Below the pieces are notes generated by a model that was not told the origin of the DNA, ran no database searches, and saw only the letters and a list, made by a program, of their open reading frames with translations. DNA of 64,000 nt from Lysobacterales bacterium (GTDB lineage Bacteria > Pseudomonadota > Gammaproteobacteria > Xanthomonadales > Ahniellaceae): NCBI GenBank assembly GCA_016703225.1, contig JADJCM010000002.1, positions 620,001-684,000 of the forward strand. The letters run 5' to 3'. Positions 1 to 9,044 of the stretch are shown piece by piece (the first letter of the stretch is position 1; the number at the start of each line of letters is the position of its first letter). The position numbers and the translations under genes are program-made.

Positions 1-27
1 TGTGCGTCAACAGCAGTACTCCGACGC

Positions 28-939
28 TCATTCCAGCTCCCGGTGAAAGGTCATGACGTGTTCGCGTGACTCGCGGAAGGCTTCGGCCAGGCGTTCGACG
101 ATGTAGACCGAGCGGTGGCGGCCGCCGGTGCAGCCGATGCCGACGGTGATGTAGCTGCGCTGGTCGGCTTCGAAGCGCGGCAGCCAGGTCGCGAGCAGGG
201 CGCGGATCTGTTCGATGTAGTGCGCCACTTCCGGGAACTTGGCGAAGTAGTCGCGGATCGCCGGGTCGCGGCCGGACAGCGGGCGCAGGGTCGCTTCCCA
301 GTGCGGATTCGGCAGGCAGCGCGCGTCGAACACGAAGTCGGCGTCCGAGGGCACGCCGCGCTTGTAGGCGAACGACTCGAACAGTAGCGACAGCGACGCG
401 CCCTGGGTGCCGAACTCGGTGGCGATGACGCGGCGCAGCTGATGCACGTTCAACTCGGAGGAGTCGATCACCTTGTCGGCGATCGCGACCAGTGGTCGCA
501 GCAGCTTGCGCTCGAGCACGATGGCATCGTTGAGGGCGAGTCCGTCGTGCGTCAGCGGGTGGCGTCGCCGCGTGTCCGAAAAACGCTTCAGCAGTACCTC
601 GTCGCGGGTGTCGAGGAAGATCAGCTGGTAGGCCAGTCCCTGGTGCGCGATGCGCGCCAGCATCGTCGGCAGTTTCTGCAGGTCGTCCTGGCGGTTGCGC
701 ACGTCGACGCCCACGGCCAGCCGCGGATGATGGCCCTGGGCGCGTACCGCTTCGACGAAGGCCGGTAGCAGCGCGGTCGGCAGGTTGTCGACGCAGTAGT
801 AGTCGAGGTCCTCGAGCGTGCGCAGCGCGACCGTCTTGCCGGCGCCGGACAGGCCGCTGACCAGGATCAGGCGCTCGCTTGGCTCGCCCGGGGTGCGCGG
901 CGGTGGCGGCGGCGTGAAGTGCAGTGGCGCGTCTACCAT
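28..939 (-). CDS. rapZ: RNase adapter protein RapZ
   Basis: A P-loop nucleotide-binding protein of the RapZ/YvcJ family, 303 aa. The Walker A motif GLSGAGKT is at residues 29-36, the family motif YCVDNLP is near residue 48, and a GCTGGRHRSV stretch near residue 270 marks the C-terminal domain. In enterobacteria RapZ directs RNase E to the sRNA GlmZ and so controls glucosamine-6-phosphate synthesis; whether that sRNA exists here is unknown. The protein is about 20 aa longer than the E. coli protein because of a proline-rich N-terminus, so the start may lie further in, although no better one is obvious. The ATG overlaps the end of hprK by 7 bp, which suggests translational coupling. Confidence 0.95.
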   Translation of the reverse strand: MVDAPLHFTPPPPPRTPGEPSERLILVSGLSGAGKTVALRTLEDLDYYCVDNLPTALLPAFVEAVRAQGHHPRLAVGVDVRNRQDDLQKLPTMLARIAHQGLAYQLIFLDTRDEVLLKRFSDTRRRHPLTHDGLALNDAIVLERKLLRPLVAIADKVIDSSELNVHQLRRVIATEFGTQGASLSLLFESFAYKRGVPSDADFVFDARCLPNPHWEATLRPLSGRDPAIRDYFAKFPEVAHYIEQIRALLATWLPRFEADQRSYITVGIGCTGGRHRSVYIVERLAEAFRESREHVMTFHRELE

Positions 940-1886
940 GGCGAGGCCCTGCGCATCTGGTGGGCTTGACGGTCGATAAAGGTCTGCGCCGGATCGATGC
1001 CCTTGCTCTTGAGCAGGAAGGTGCGCGTCGCCGCTTCGACCAGTACCGCGAGGTTGCGTCCGGCCGCGACCGGCAGCGTGATCTGCGGCACTTCGACATC
1101 GAGCACGTTGCGCGTCGTGGTCACGCCCTGCAGGCGCGCCATGCCGTCGTTCTGGTGCACGTCTTCGAGCTTGCCGAGGTGCACCACCAGGCGCAGGTAC
1201 TTGTTGCGCTTGATCGAGGTGTCGCCGAACATTTGGCGCACGTTGAGGATGCCAAGGCCACGCACTTCGAGCAGGTCCTGCAGCATCTCCGGGCAGGTGC
1301 CGTCGATCACGTCGGGCGCAATCAGGGTGAACTCGGGGGCGTCGTCGGCGATTAGACGATGGCCGCGCGTGACCAGCTCCAGTGCCAGCTCGCTCTTGCC
1401 CGAGCCGGCGTCGCCGGTGATCAGCACGCCGATCGAATACACCTCCATGAACACGCCATGCAGCGAGGTGTTGCGCGCCAGGGCGCGCGACAGGTGGTAC
1501 TGCATGTAGGTGAGCACTTCATGGCCGCGGCGGGCGCTGACCCAAATCGGCGTCTGGGTCTCCTCGGCCGCTTCGCGCAGGTCGGCCGGCACCGCTTGGT
1601 CGCGGGTGACGACGATCGCGGTTGGCTTGTAGTTCATGATCTTCTGCACCGTGTCCCAACGCTGGCGCGAGTCGAGCGCGTCCAGGTACTTGAGTTCGTC
1701 GATGCCTACGATCTGCAGCTTGTTCGGGTAGATGATGTTGAGGTAACCGACCAGCGACGGACGCCGCTGCAGGTTCTCACCCGGTTCGACGATGCGGTGC
1801 TCGCCGCGCTGCCCGGCGACCCAGCGCAGCTTCATGCGCTCGGTGACTTGGTCGAACAGTTCGCGCGCGGTGATGGTGCGGATCAT
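933..1886 (-). CDS. hprK: HPr kinase/phosphorylase
   Basis: HPr(Ser) kinase/phosphorylase, 317 aa, the usual length. Walker A GDAGSGKS is at residues 158-165, preceded by the SLHG catalytic-histidine region (about 141-144). The HprK signature LEVRGLGILNVRQMFG follows near residue 207. The enzyme phosphorylates and dephosphorylates HPr on serine. In proteobacteria that lack sugar PTS permeases it usually sits with rpoN, rapZ and an incomplete PTS, as here. It is probably co-transcribed with rapZ (7-bp overlap). No ptsN gene lies between hpf and hprK. Confidence 0.95.
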   Translation of the reverse strand: MIRTITARELFDQVTERMKLRWVAGQRGEHRIVEPGENLQRRPSLVGYLNIIYPNKLQIVGIDELKYLDALDSRQRWDTVQKIMNYKPTAIVVTRDQAVPADLREAAEETQTPIWVSARRGHEVLTYMQYHLSRALARNTSLHGVFMEVYSIGVLITGDAGSGKSELALELVTRGHRLIADDAPEFTLIAPDVIDGTCPEMLQDLLEVRGLGILNVRQMFGDTSIKRNKYLRLVVHLGKLEDVHQNDGMARLQGVTTTRNVLDVEVPQITLPVAAGRNLAVLVEAATRTFLLKSKGIDPAQTFIDRQAHQMRRASPW

Positions 1887-2021
1887 GCGGCGGCTCCGAG
1901 CGCTGCGTTGCCGGGCGCGATGCGTGCATGCGGGAGCGGGTGGCTGGTGCGCATCGGGACACTCGCGGAGGGGTTGCGGCAGGGGCGCGCCGGCCGCGCG
2001 TTGCGGCCGGCGCGGTCGGGC

Positions 2022-2345
2022 TCAGGTGCCGGTCTTGCGGGTCTGTGCTTCGGCGCGGTGATGGTCGGTCAGCTTTTCCTTGTGCTTGCGGATCTGGCTG
2101 TCGAGCTTGTCGCTGAGCAGGTCGATGGCCGCGTACATGTCGTTGGCTTCGGCGTCGGCGTGGATCTGCTTCTGGGTCGAGTTGATGGTGGCCTCGACCT
2201 TGTGGGTCAGCTTTTCGAGGCCGAGAACTACATGGATTCGGGTGACGTGATCGAAATGGCGTTCGACCCGTTGCAGCTTTTCGGTCGCGTAATCGCGCAG
2301 GGCCGGCGTGACCTCCACGCCTTGACCAGAGATCTCGATTTGCAT
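2022..2345 (-). CDS. hpf: Ribosome hibernation promoting factor (short form)
   Basis: A 107-aa protein of the short HPF/YfiA (RaiA) family. It has the N-terminal MQIEISGQGVEVTPALRDY and the basic helix LSDKLDSQIRKHKEKL typical of proteins that bind the 30S decoding centre and promote 100S dimers in stationary phase. It lacks the C-terminal dimerisation domain of long HPFs. It lies 127 bp downstream of rpoN on the same strand, the common proteobacterial order, and probably shares its transcript. Confidence 0.93.
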   Translation of the reverse strand: MQIEISGQGVEVTPALRDYATEKLQRVERHFDHVTRIHVVLGLEKLTHKVEATINSTQKQIHADAEANDMYAAIDLLSDKLDSQIRKHKEKLTDHHRAEAQTRKTGT

Positions 2346-2472
2346 GGTCTACCTCCAACGATGATGGGCGCGCTGCGCGCCCGGATGTTCCGTCTCCGCG
2401 GGTTCCCCGCTCGGGCGGCAAGATGGGTATGGGGCCGGCAATCGCGATCGGAAGGGTGGGTCATGGACGGGT

Positions 2473-3891
2473 TCACACCTTTCGCAGCCGGTCGCTGGAT
2501 GATGGGATGTTCATGGCCTCACGGTACTTGGCGACCGTGCGCCGCGCAACCTGAATACCCGACAGTTTGAGTGACTCCATCAAGGCCTGATCGCTCCAGG
2601 GTTTCGCCTTGTTTTCGGCATCGATGAGCTTGCGGATTATGGCCTGGATGGCGGTGGCCGAGGCTTCGCCGCCTTCATTGGTGGCGACACCGCTGGAAAA
2701 GAAGCGCTTGAGCTCGAACACGCCGCGCGGTGTGGCCATGTACTTGCGCGTGGTTGCCCGCGAGATGGTGGATTCGTGCAGGCCGACCTCGTCGGCGATG
2801 ACGCGCAGGGTCAGCGGTCGCAACGCCTCCGGGCCATAGTCGAGGAACGCGCCCTGCTCGCGCACGATGCAGTTGCCTACCTTGGTCAGGGTCTCGCCGC
2901 GCTGCGCCAGGCTCTTCATCAGCCAACGCGCTTCCTGCAGGCGGCCGCGCAGATAGCTGCCGGTGTCGCCCCTCGATTCGGCGGCCATGCGCTCGTACTG
3001 GCGGTTGATGCCGATCGCCGGCGCCGTCGCCGGGTTCAGCTGCACGCGCCAGCGACCGTTGAGCTTGCGTGCGATCAGGTCCGGAACCACGGCGTCGCCG
3101 TCGCTGTCCTCCGGGCGTTCGCCGGGGCGCGGGTTGAGGCTGCGGACCAGACGCAGTGCCGACTCCACTGCGCTGATCTCGACGCCAAGCCGCCGCGCAA
3201 GTTGCTGCGGTTCGGTGCGCGGCAGCGTTTCCAGGTGCTCGCTGACGATGCGCAGGGCCAGGTCGCGCGTGGCGCAGGGTGGCTGCTGCTGCAGCTGCAG
3301 TTGCAGGCACTCGCGCAGGTTGCGGGCGCCGACACCGGGTGGATCGCACTGCTGGATCAGGCGCAGCACGATCTCGATCTCGGCGCTTTCGACCCGCCAT
3401 GAAGCCGGCAGTGCCGCGACGATGCCGTCGTTGTCCTCGTGCAGATAGCCGTCGTCGCCGATGGCATCGATCAACGCCGCGGAGATGGCGCGATCGCGCT
3501 CGGTCAGCGGCCGCATCGCCATCTGCCAGGCGAGTTCGCCGCGTAGGTCAGGGGCGCCTGTCGCCAGTTCGCGATCGCCATCCATACCGTCGAAGCCGCC
3601 GGAGCCGGGTTCGCTCCAGTCGGCCATCTCCTCGAACCCCTCCAGGTCGAGCTGGTCGTCGACGTCGTCCTTGGGTTCGGCTTCGCGTTCGTCGGCCGGG
3701 GTATCGGTGCGATCTCCGGCGTCGTCCTGGGGCAGGTCTTCCTCCCGCTCCAGCAACGGATTGGACTCGAGCAAGGTGGTGACTTCGAGCTCCAGCTCCA
3801 GCGTCGACATCGTCAGCAGCCGGATCGCCTGGGTCAGCTGCGGCGTCAGCTTCAGGCTTTGGCCCAACCCGAGTTGGAGAGCGGCTTTCAC
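2473..3891 (-). CDS. rpoN: RNA polymerase sigma-54 factor
   Basis: Sigma-54, about 472 aa. It shows the glutamine-rich activator-interacting region I (LGQSLKLTPQLTQAIRLL), an acidic region II, the core-binding and HTH regions, and the C-terminal RpoN box ARRTVAKYRE that reads the -24 element. The frame is open to a TTG at 3927. I place the start at GTG 3891 (or the adjacent GTG 3894) because family members begin just before KAALQLGLGQ and a GGAGG lies 11-14 nt upstream. It follows lptB by about 110 bp, a conserved linkage. Confidence 0.95.
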   Translation of the reverse strand: MKAALQLGLGQSLKLTPQLTQAIRLLTMSTLELELEVTTLLESNPLLEREEDLPQDDAGDRTDTPADEREAEPKDDVDDQLDLEGFEEMADWSEPGSGGFDGMDGDRELATGAPDLRGELAWQMAMRPLTERDRAISAALIDAIGDDGYLHEDNDGIVAALPASWRVESAEIEIVLRLIQQCDPPGVGARNLRECLQLQLQQQPPCATRDLALRIVSEHLETLPRTEPQQLARRLGVEISAVESALRLVRSLNPRPGERPEDSDGDAVVPDLIARKLNGRWRVQLNPATAPAIGINRQYERMAAESRGDTGSYLRGRLQEARWLMKSLAQRGETLTKVGNCIVREQGAFLDYGPEALRPLTLRVIADEVGLHESTISRATTRKYMATPRGVFELKRFFSSGVATNEGGEASATAIQAIIRKLIDAENKAKPWSDQALMESLKLSGIQVARRTVAKYREAMNIPSSSDRLRKV

Positions 3892-4000
3892 CACGCGGGG
3901 GCGGCCCTCCGGTCGGCCTGGAAGCAAGATTCGTTCCAGTCGATTCTACGCACTCCGCGGAATTCGCCAAGCACCCGCTGCGAATTGTTGCCTTCCGTCC

Positions 4001-4720
4001 TCAGATCGAGAACTTCTCGCCCAGGTACACGTCGCGGACGCGCTGGTTGGCGAGGATCTCGGCGGGCGAGCCCGCGGCGAGCACGCTGCCGGCGTGCAGG
4101 ATGTAGGCGCGGTCGCAGATGCCGAGGGTTTCGCGCACGCTGTGGTCGGTGATCAGTACGCCGATGCCGCGGTCCTTGAGGTGCGCGACGATGCGCTGGA
4201 TCTCGTTCACCGAAATCGGGTCGACGCCGGCGAAGGGTTCGTCGAGCAGCATGAAGCGCGGCTTCGCCGCCAGTGCGCGCGCGATCTCGACGCGCCGGCG
4301 TTCGCCACCCGACAGGCTCTGGCCCTTTTGTTTGCGCACGTGCGCGATCTGCAGGTCGGCGAGCAAGCCTTCCATTTCCTCACGCTGCTGCTTGCGGTTC
4401 AGGCCTGGGCGCAGTTCGAGCACCGCGAGCAGGTTGTCCTCGACGCTGAGGCTGCGGAACACCGAGGGTTCCTGCGGCAGGTAGCCAAGGCCGCGGCGCG
4501 CGCGCTCGTGCATCGGCAGCGTGCTGAGGTCGGTGTCGTCGAGCAGGATGGCGCCGGCGTCGGCGCCGATCAGGCCGACGATCATGTAGAAACAGGTGGT
4601 CTTGCCAGCGCCGTTCGGGCCGAGCAGGCCGACGCATTCGCCGGGTGCGACATCGAGCGAGAAGTCGACGACGACCTCGCGGTCCTTGTAGCGTTTTTTC
4701 AGGTGCCGCGCGGACAGCAT
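4001..4720 (-). CDS. lptB: LPS export ABC transporter ATP-binding protein
   Basis: Cytoplasmic ATPase of the LptB2FG complex, 239 aa. Walker A GPNGAGKT is at residues 34-41, followed by the ABC signature LSGGERRR near 140, Walker B FMLLDEP and a switch histidine (LITDHSVRE). It powers LPS extraction from the inner membrane onto the LptC-LptA bridge. Its ATG overlaps the lptA stop by one base (TGATG), so translation is coupled. The lptF and lptG genes are not in the window. Confidence 0.97.
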   Translation of the reverse strand: MLSARHLKKRYKDREVVVDFSLDVAPGECVGLLGPNGAGKTTCFYMIVGLIGADAGAILLDDTDLSTLPMHERARRGLGYLPQEPSVFRSLSVEDNLLAVLELRPGLNRKQQREEMEGLLADLQIAHVRKQKGQSLSGGERRRVEIARALAAKPRFMLLDEPFAGVDPISVNEIQRIVAHLKDRGIGVLITDHSVRETLGICDRAYILHAGSVLAAGSPAEILANQRVRDVYLGEKFSI

Positions 4721-5241
4721 CAGGACTTCGGTACGTCAGCCGGCGTTGCCGCCTTGGCCTTGGGCGCGATCGTCATGTGCACGCGGCTGCCCGCTTCGCC
4801 GGCAATCATCTCTCCGGTATCGAGCTGGTAGACGATGCGCGTGCCGGTCATTACGCCGCGCGGGCGTTCGATGCGCACATTGCCGCTGAGCACCACCTTC
4901 TGCTCGGCGAGCAGGTATTCGATGCGCTCGGCGTCGGCCTTGAGGCGGCCCTGCTGCTCGATCTCCTGTTCCAGGTGCACCGGGGTGCCGTCCAGGAGCA
5001 CGCGGCGGATGTCCTGGTCCTGCTGCTCGACCTCGGCGCGGTCGGCGCGGATGCTGAGCGAGCCCTGGTCGATGCGGACGTTTCCGGTCAGCAGCGTGGT
5101 ACCAGCGGCGGCGTCGCCTTTGGCGTGGTCGGCATCGATCTGCATCGTCTGCTCGCGGTCGGATTCCAGTGCCAGCGCGGCGGGTGCCGCGAGGAACAGC
5201 GAGATCAGCAGTACTTCAGCGCTTGGGCGTGAACGTGGCAT
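4720..5241 (-). CDS. lptA: LPS periplasmic bridge protein LptA
   Basis: LptA (OstA-like) periplasmic protein, about 173 aa. A signal peptide (MPRSRPSAEVLLISLFLAAP...) ends near ALA and is followed by the beta-jelly-roll region beginning with DREQTMQIDADHA. The frame is open to an upstream ATG at 5286, but the ATG at 5241 gives a normal signal peptide, so I prefer it. With this start the gene overlaps the end of lptC by 26 bp. It forms the fibre that carries LPS from LptC to LptD. Confidence 0.93.
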   Translation of the reverse strand: MPRSRPSAEVLLISLFLAAPAALALESDREQTMQIDADHAKGDAAAGTTLLTGNVRIDQGSLSIRADRAEVEQQDQDIRRVLLDGTPVHLEQEIEQQGRLKADAERIEYLLAEQKVVLSGNVRIERPRGVMTGTRIVYQLDTGEMIAGEAGSRVHMTIAPKAKAATPADVPKS

Positions 5242-5782
5242 CGACTTCGGCCTTGAGTTCGAAGGATTGGGCGGAAAGATCGGCACTGAGGCCGCGGCCG
5301 CGCAGTATAGAACCGGGACGCGTGACTTCGACGCTGCGATCGGTTTCGATCAGGCGCGTTTCCGTATGCGCGACGAGCCGGTCGGTGCGGAGCTGGAAGG
5401 CGTCTTCGGTCCGGTCGCTCTCGCGCGTCACCCGCACCTCGCGGTCGAGGTCGATGCGCTTGTCGCGGGTGTCGATCCAGGCGTCTTCAGCGCTTGCGCT
5501 CCAGCGCTCGCCGCCGATGCCGAACAGCACGAATGCCGGGGTAGTAACCAGGAATCCGTCCCGGCGCTCATCGTGCAGCAGACGCGGCGATTTCGCCTTG
5601 AACGACAGGCGGCCCTGTTCGTCGAAGGCGTCGAGCTCGAAGTCGGTCAACTCATAGCTCGGTCGCGACGGGCCGGAGAAACGGTCGGGTTTGCGTTCGT
5701 CCGGCTGCATCAGCAGTTGCCAGCCGGTCATCGCGGCGATGACGGCGAGCAGCAGAACGACGGCGAGTTGCAGACGGCTCAT
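5216..5782 (-). CDS. lptC: LPS export protein LptC
   Basis: Single-pass inner-membrane LptC, 188 aa. An N-terminal transmembrane anchor (residues 4-24) is followed by a periplasmic LptA-like beta-jelly-roll. It accepts LPS from LptB2FG and passes it to LptA. The ATG overlaps the kdsC stop by 4 bp (ATGA), in keeping with one kdsD-kdsC-lptC-lptA-lptB transcription unit. Confidence 0.93.
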   Translation of the reverse strand: MSRLQLAVVLLLAVIAAMTGWQLLMQPDERKPDRFSGPSRPSYELTDFELDAFDEQGRLSFKAKSPRLLHDERRDGFLVTTPAFVLFGIGGERWSASAEDAWIDTRDKRIDLDREVRVTRESDRTEDAFQLRTDRLVAHTETRLIETDRSVEVTRPGSILRGRGLSADLSAQSFELKAEVDATFTPKR

Positions 5783-6273
5783 GCGCGAAAGCGCTCGATA
5801 GCGGCATCGAGCAGGCCGTGCGCGGCCAGGATCAGCTCGCAGAATTCCCGCACCGCGCCATCGCCGCCGCGCTTGCCGGTCTGCCAGTGGGCGACCGCCG
5901 CGATGCGTGGATGCACGCCCGCGACGGTGACCGCGAATCCGACCGCGGACATCAGGCCGAGGTCGGGCAGGTCGTCACCGACGTGCGCGACCTGCGCGAG
6001 TTCGAGTTCGAGTTCCTGTGCCAGTGCCAGCATGCAGGCGCGCTTGTCGGGCACGCCGGCGAAGACGTGGCGGATGCCGAGATCGTGCATGCGCTTCGTC
6101 ACCGCCGGGGTATCGCGGGCGGTGATCACGGCGACGTGCAAGCCGGACTCCAGCAACATCTTGAGGCCGAGTCCGTCGAGCACGTGGAAGCGCTTGGCTT
6201 CGTGGCCGCCGTCGCTGTAGTAGAGGCCGCCGTCGGTCATCACGCCGTCGACATCGAAGCAGGCCAGGCGCAC
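5779..6273 (-). CDS. kdsC: 3-deoxy-D-manno-octulosonate 8-phosphate phosphatase (N-terminal frameshift suspected)
   Basis: HAD-superfamily KdsC. The catalytic motif CFDVDGVMTDGG is at the very start, a VITARDT motif follows, and the acidic motif is HVGDDLPD. It dephosphorylates Kdo-8-phosphate in Kdo synthesis. The clean frame begins at GTG 6273. Just upstream, in another frame, an ATG at 6331 encodes MTYASPLAGIGPDIVARAAR, which looks like the usual N-terminus of xanthomonad KdsC. Restoring two bases in the GC-dinucleotide tract near 6275 would join the two and give about 184 aa. The HAD core is intact either way. Whether the lesion is real or a sequence error cannot be told from the window. 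Confidence 0.88.
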   Translation of the reverse strand: MRLACFDVDGVMTDGGLYYSDGGHEAKRFHVLDGLGLKMLLESGLHVAVITARDTPAVTKRMHDLGIRHVFAGVPDKRACMLALAQELELELAQVAHVGDDLPDLGLMSAVGFAVTVAGVHPRIAAVAHWQTGKRGGDGAVREFCELILAAHGLLDAAIERFRA

Positions 6274-6334
6274 GCGCGGCGCGGGCGACGATGTCCGGTC
6301 CGATGCCAGCGAGCGGCGACGCGTACGTCATGCC

Positions 6335-7357
6335 TCAGACCACGCGTGCACGCAGCAGGTCGTGGATGTTGAGCGCGCCGACCAACAAGCCCTCGCCATC
6401 CACCACCAGCAGCGCGTGGATCTTGAAGTCCTCCATCAACCGCGCAGCTTCCACCGCCAGCTTGTCCGAGCTGATGGTCTTGGCGCGGGTGGTCATGATG
6501 GCGTCAACCGCGGTGCTGCGCAGTTCGATCTCGGCGTCGTCGAGGGTGCGGCGCAAGTCGCCGTCGGTGAACACGCCCAGCAGGCGCTGCGCGTCATCGA
6601 CCACGGCGGTCAGGCCGAGGCCCTTGCGCGTCATTTCCAGCAGCGCGTCGGACACGCTGGAGCCGCTGGTCACGCTCGGCACCTGATCGCCAGTGTGCAT
6701 GATGTCGCTGATGCGCAGCAGCAGGCGACGCCCGAGCGAACCGGCCGGATGCGAGCGTGCGAAGTCGTCGGCGGTGAAGCCGCGCGCTTCGAGCAGGGCA
6801 ATCGCGAGCGCATCGCCCATCACCAGGGTCGCGGTGGTGCTGGAGGTCGGCGCCAGATTCAGCGGGCAGGCTTCCACCGGTACGCTGACGTCGAGGTGCA
6901 CGTCGGCGAGGCGCGCCAGCGAGGAATTCGGATTGCCGCTCATCGCCACCAGCGGAATGCCCTGGCGCTTGATCAGCGGCAGGATCGCCAGCAATTCGTC
7001 GGTCTCGCCGGAATTGCTGAGCGCAAGCACCACGTCCTTGTCGGTGATCATGCCGAGATCGCCATGGCTGGCCTCGGCCGGATGCACGAAGAACGCCGGC
7101 GTGCCGGTGCTGGCCAGTGTGGCGGCGATTTTGTTGGCGATGTGCCCGGACTTGCCCATGCCGGAGACGACGATGCGCCCGGTGCAGTCGAGCATCAGCG
7201 CGCAGGCGCGGAAGAAACTGGCGTCGATGCGCGCCGACAGGCCGCGGATGGCATCGGCCTCGATGTCGAAGACGCGACGGGCGCTGGCGGACAGGCGTTC
7301 GGGGTCTAGCATCGGATGCATCAGTACCGGGGGCACCGGTTTGAGTTGGGCGTTCAC
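6335..7357 (-). CDS. kdsD: D-arabinose 5-phosphate isomerase
   Basis: KdsD/KpsF-type isomerase that converts ribulose-5-phosphate to arabinose-5-phosphate, the first step towards Kdo. A SIS sugar-isomerase domain carries GMGKSGHIANKIAATLASTG and the LALSNSGETDEL loop, and two C-terminal CBS domains follow (from about residue 210). The frame stays open far upstream across murA, which is spurious. I choose GTG 7357 (340 aa) because GGGA lies about 7 nt before it; ATG 7321 or 7312 are alternatives without a visible ribosome site. It is the first gene of the kdsDC-lptCAB unit. Confidence 0.93.
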   Translation of the reverse strand: MNAQLKPVPPVLMHPMLDPERLSASARRVFDIEADAIRGLSARIDASFFRACALMLDCTGRIVVSGMGKSGHIANKIAATLASTGTPAFFVHPAEASHGDLGMITDKDVVLALSNSGETDELLAILPLIKRQGIPLVAMSGNPNSSLARLADVHLDVSVPVEACPLNLAPTSSTTATLVMGDALAIALLEARGFTADDFARSHPAGSLGRRLLLRISDIMHTGDQVPSVTSGSSVSDALLEMTRKGLGLTAVVDDAQRLLGVFTDGDLRRTLDDAEIELRSTAVDAIMTTRAKTISSDKLAVEAARLMEDFKIHALLVVDGEGLLVGALNIHDLLRARVV

Positions 7358-7409
7358 GTTGTTTCCCGGGCGCAGGGGTGGCGGTCGTGCTCGTTCCTTC
7401 GCGGGGAAT

Positions 7410-7440
7410 CGGCTAGACTTCGCGGCCCTCATTCTAGCCG
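7410..7440. repeat. Inverted repeat in the kdsD/ibaG divergent spacer
   Basis: A perfect 8-bp inverted repeat, CGGCTAGA and TCTAGCCG, separated by 15 bp. It lies midway in the 141-bp spacer between the divergent kdsD and ibaG genes. It could be an operator controlling one or both genes, or a hairpin in the ibaG leader. No T-tract follows, so a terminator is unlikely. Confidence 0.5.
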
Positions 7441-7498
7441 CAAGCAGCGGGTGTCGTCCGAACGATGCCCGACGCCCCGGAAACTGCCGCGACGCGCC

Positions 7499-7735
7499 TT
7501 GGACACCGCCCACATCCGTGCTTTGATCGAACAAGGCCTTCCCGACGCTGAAGTCAGCGTGCAGGGCGAGGACGGCGTGCATTTCGAGGCAGTCGTGGTC
7601 AGCGCGAGCTTTGCCGGCAAGCTGCCGCTGGCGCGGCATCGCATGGTCTACGCCACCCTCGGCGGGCTCATGGGTGGCGCCATCCACGCGCTGTCGCTGC
7701 GCACGCTGACGCCGGACGAAGCCGCACGCGCGTAA
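7499..7735 (+). CDS. ibaG: BolA-family protein IbaG
   Basis: A 78-aa BolA/IbaG (YrbA) homologue. It has the class signature of a conserved acidic/aromatic segment (GEDGVHFEAVVVSASFAGKLPLARHRMVY) and a terminal helix LGGLMGGAIHALSLRT. BolA-like proteins partner with monothiol glutaredoxins in Fe-S handling and acid stress. The frame is open upstream, but only TTG 7499 gives the expected family length. IbaG next to murA is a conserved gammaproteobacterial pair; murA starts 39 bp downstream. Confidence 0.88.
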   Translation: MDTAHIRALIEQGLPDAEVSVQGEDGVHFEAVVVSASFAGKLPLARHRMVYATLGGLMGGAIHALSLRTLTPDEAARA

Positions 7736-7774
7736 GGCGCGTGGCTGCGGGTCAATCTCTTTCAAGGAACAACG

Positions 7775-9034
7775 ATGGCCAAGATCGTCATCAGCGGTGG
7801 TAAGCCGCTCAATGGTGAAGTGTGGATCTCCGGTGCGAAGAACGCGGTGTTGCCGATCCTCGCCTCGACCCTGCTGTGCGACGAGTCGATCAGCATCGGC
7901 AACGTGCCGCACTTGCACGACGTGACCACGACCATGGAACTGCTCGGCCAGATGGGCGTGCAGTTCATCATCGACGAGGGCATGAAGATCCACGTCGATC
8001 CGCGCGAGACCCGCAACTTTCACGCGCCTTATGATCTGGTCAAGACCATGCGTGCGTCGATCCTGGTGCTCGGGCCGCTGGTCGCGCGCTACGGCGAAGC
8101 GCATGTGTCGCTGCCGGGCGGTTGCGCCATCGGCTCGCGTCCGGTCGACCAGCACATCCGCGGCCTGGAAGCGCTCGGCGCCGAGATCACCGTTGAAGGG
8201 GGCTACATCCATGCCAAGGCCAAGCGACTGAAGGGTGCGCGCGTGGTGATGGACCTGGTCACTGTCACCGGCACCGAGAACATCATGATGGCGGCGGCGT
8301 TGGCGAGTGGCACCACGATTATCGAGAACGCGGCGCAGGAACCGGAAGTCGTCGATCTGGCGAACTGTCTCAATGCGATGGGCGCCCAAGTCTCTGGTGC
8401 CGGCAGCAACACCATTGTCATCGACGGTGTCGAGCGCCTGCATGGCACCCATTACGACGTGCTGCCGGACCGCATCGAGACCGGCACCTTCCTGGTCGCC
8501 GGCGCCATCACCAGCGGCCGCGTGCTGCTCAAGCGAACGCGCCCGAACACGCTCGATGCGGTGCTGGCCAAGCTCGAGCAAGCCGGCGCGCACCTGAACG
8601 TCGGCGAAGACACCATCGAACTCGACATGCGTGGCAATCGGCCGAAGGCCGTGACGCTGACGACCGCGCCATACCCGGCCTTTCCCACCGACATGCAGGC
8701 GCAGTTCGTGGCACTGAACACGGTTGCGGAAGGCGTCGGCATCGTCACCGAAACGGTGTTCGAAAACCGCTTCATGCACGTGCAGGAACTGCAGCGTCTT
8801 GGCGCCGACATCCGCGTCGAAGGCAACACCGCGATCATTCGCGGCGTGCCGCAGATGACCGGCGCACCGATCATGGCCACCGACCTGCGTGCCAGCGCCT
8901 GTCTGGTGCTCGCTGGCCTGGTCGCCAAAGGCGACACCAGCGTCGATCGCGTCTACCACATCGACCGCGGCTACGAATGCATCGAAGAGAAACTTGGCAT
9001 GCTCGGCGCGAAGATCCGGCGGTTGCCGAACTGA
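7775..9034 (+). CDS. murA: UDP-N-acetylglucosamine 1-carboxyvinyltransferase
   Basis: MurA, 419 aa, full length. It catalyses the first committed step of peptidoglycan synthesis, PEP transfer to UDP-GlcNAc. The catalytic-loop motif LPGGCAIGSRPVDQHI carries the fosfomycin-reactive cysteine. The N-terminal KLNG-like segment reads KPLNGEVWISGAKNA. A ribosome site (AAGGA) precedes the ATG. Confidence 0.97.
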   Translation: MAKIVISGGKPLNGEVWISGAKNAVLPILASTLLCDESISIGNVPHLHDVTTTMELLGQMGVQFIIDEGMKIHVDPRETRNFHAPYDLVKTMRASILVLGPLVARYGEAHVSLPGGCAIGSRPVDQHIRGLEALGAEITVEGGYIHAKAKRLKGARVVMDLVTVTGTENIMMAAALASGTTIIENAAQEPEVVDLANCLNAMGAQVSGAGSNTIVIDGVERLHGTHYDVLPDRIETGTFLVAGAITSGRVLLKRTRPNTLDAVLAKLEQAGAHLNVGEDTIELDMRGNRPKAVTLTTAPYPAFPTDMQAQFVALNTVAEGVGIVTETVFENRFMHVQELQRLGADIRVEGNTAIIRGVPQMTGAPIMATDLRASACLVLAGLVAKGDTSVDRVYHIDRGYECIEEKLGMLGAKIRRLPN

Positions 9035-9044
9035 TTGTTCGGGC

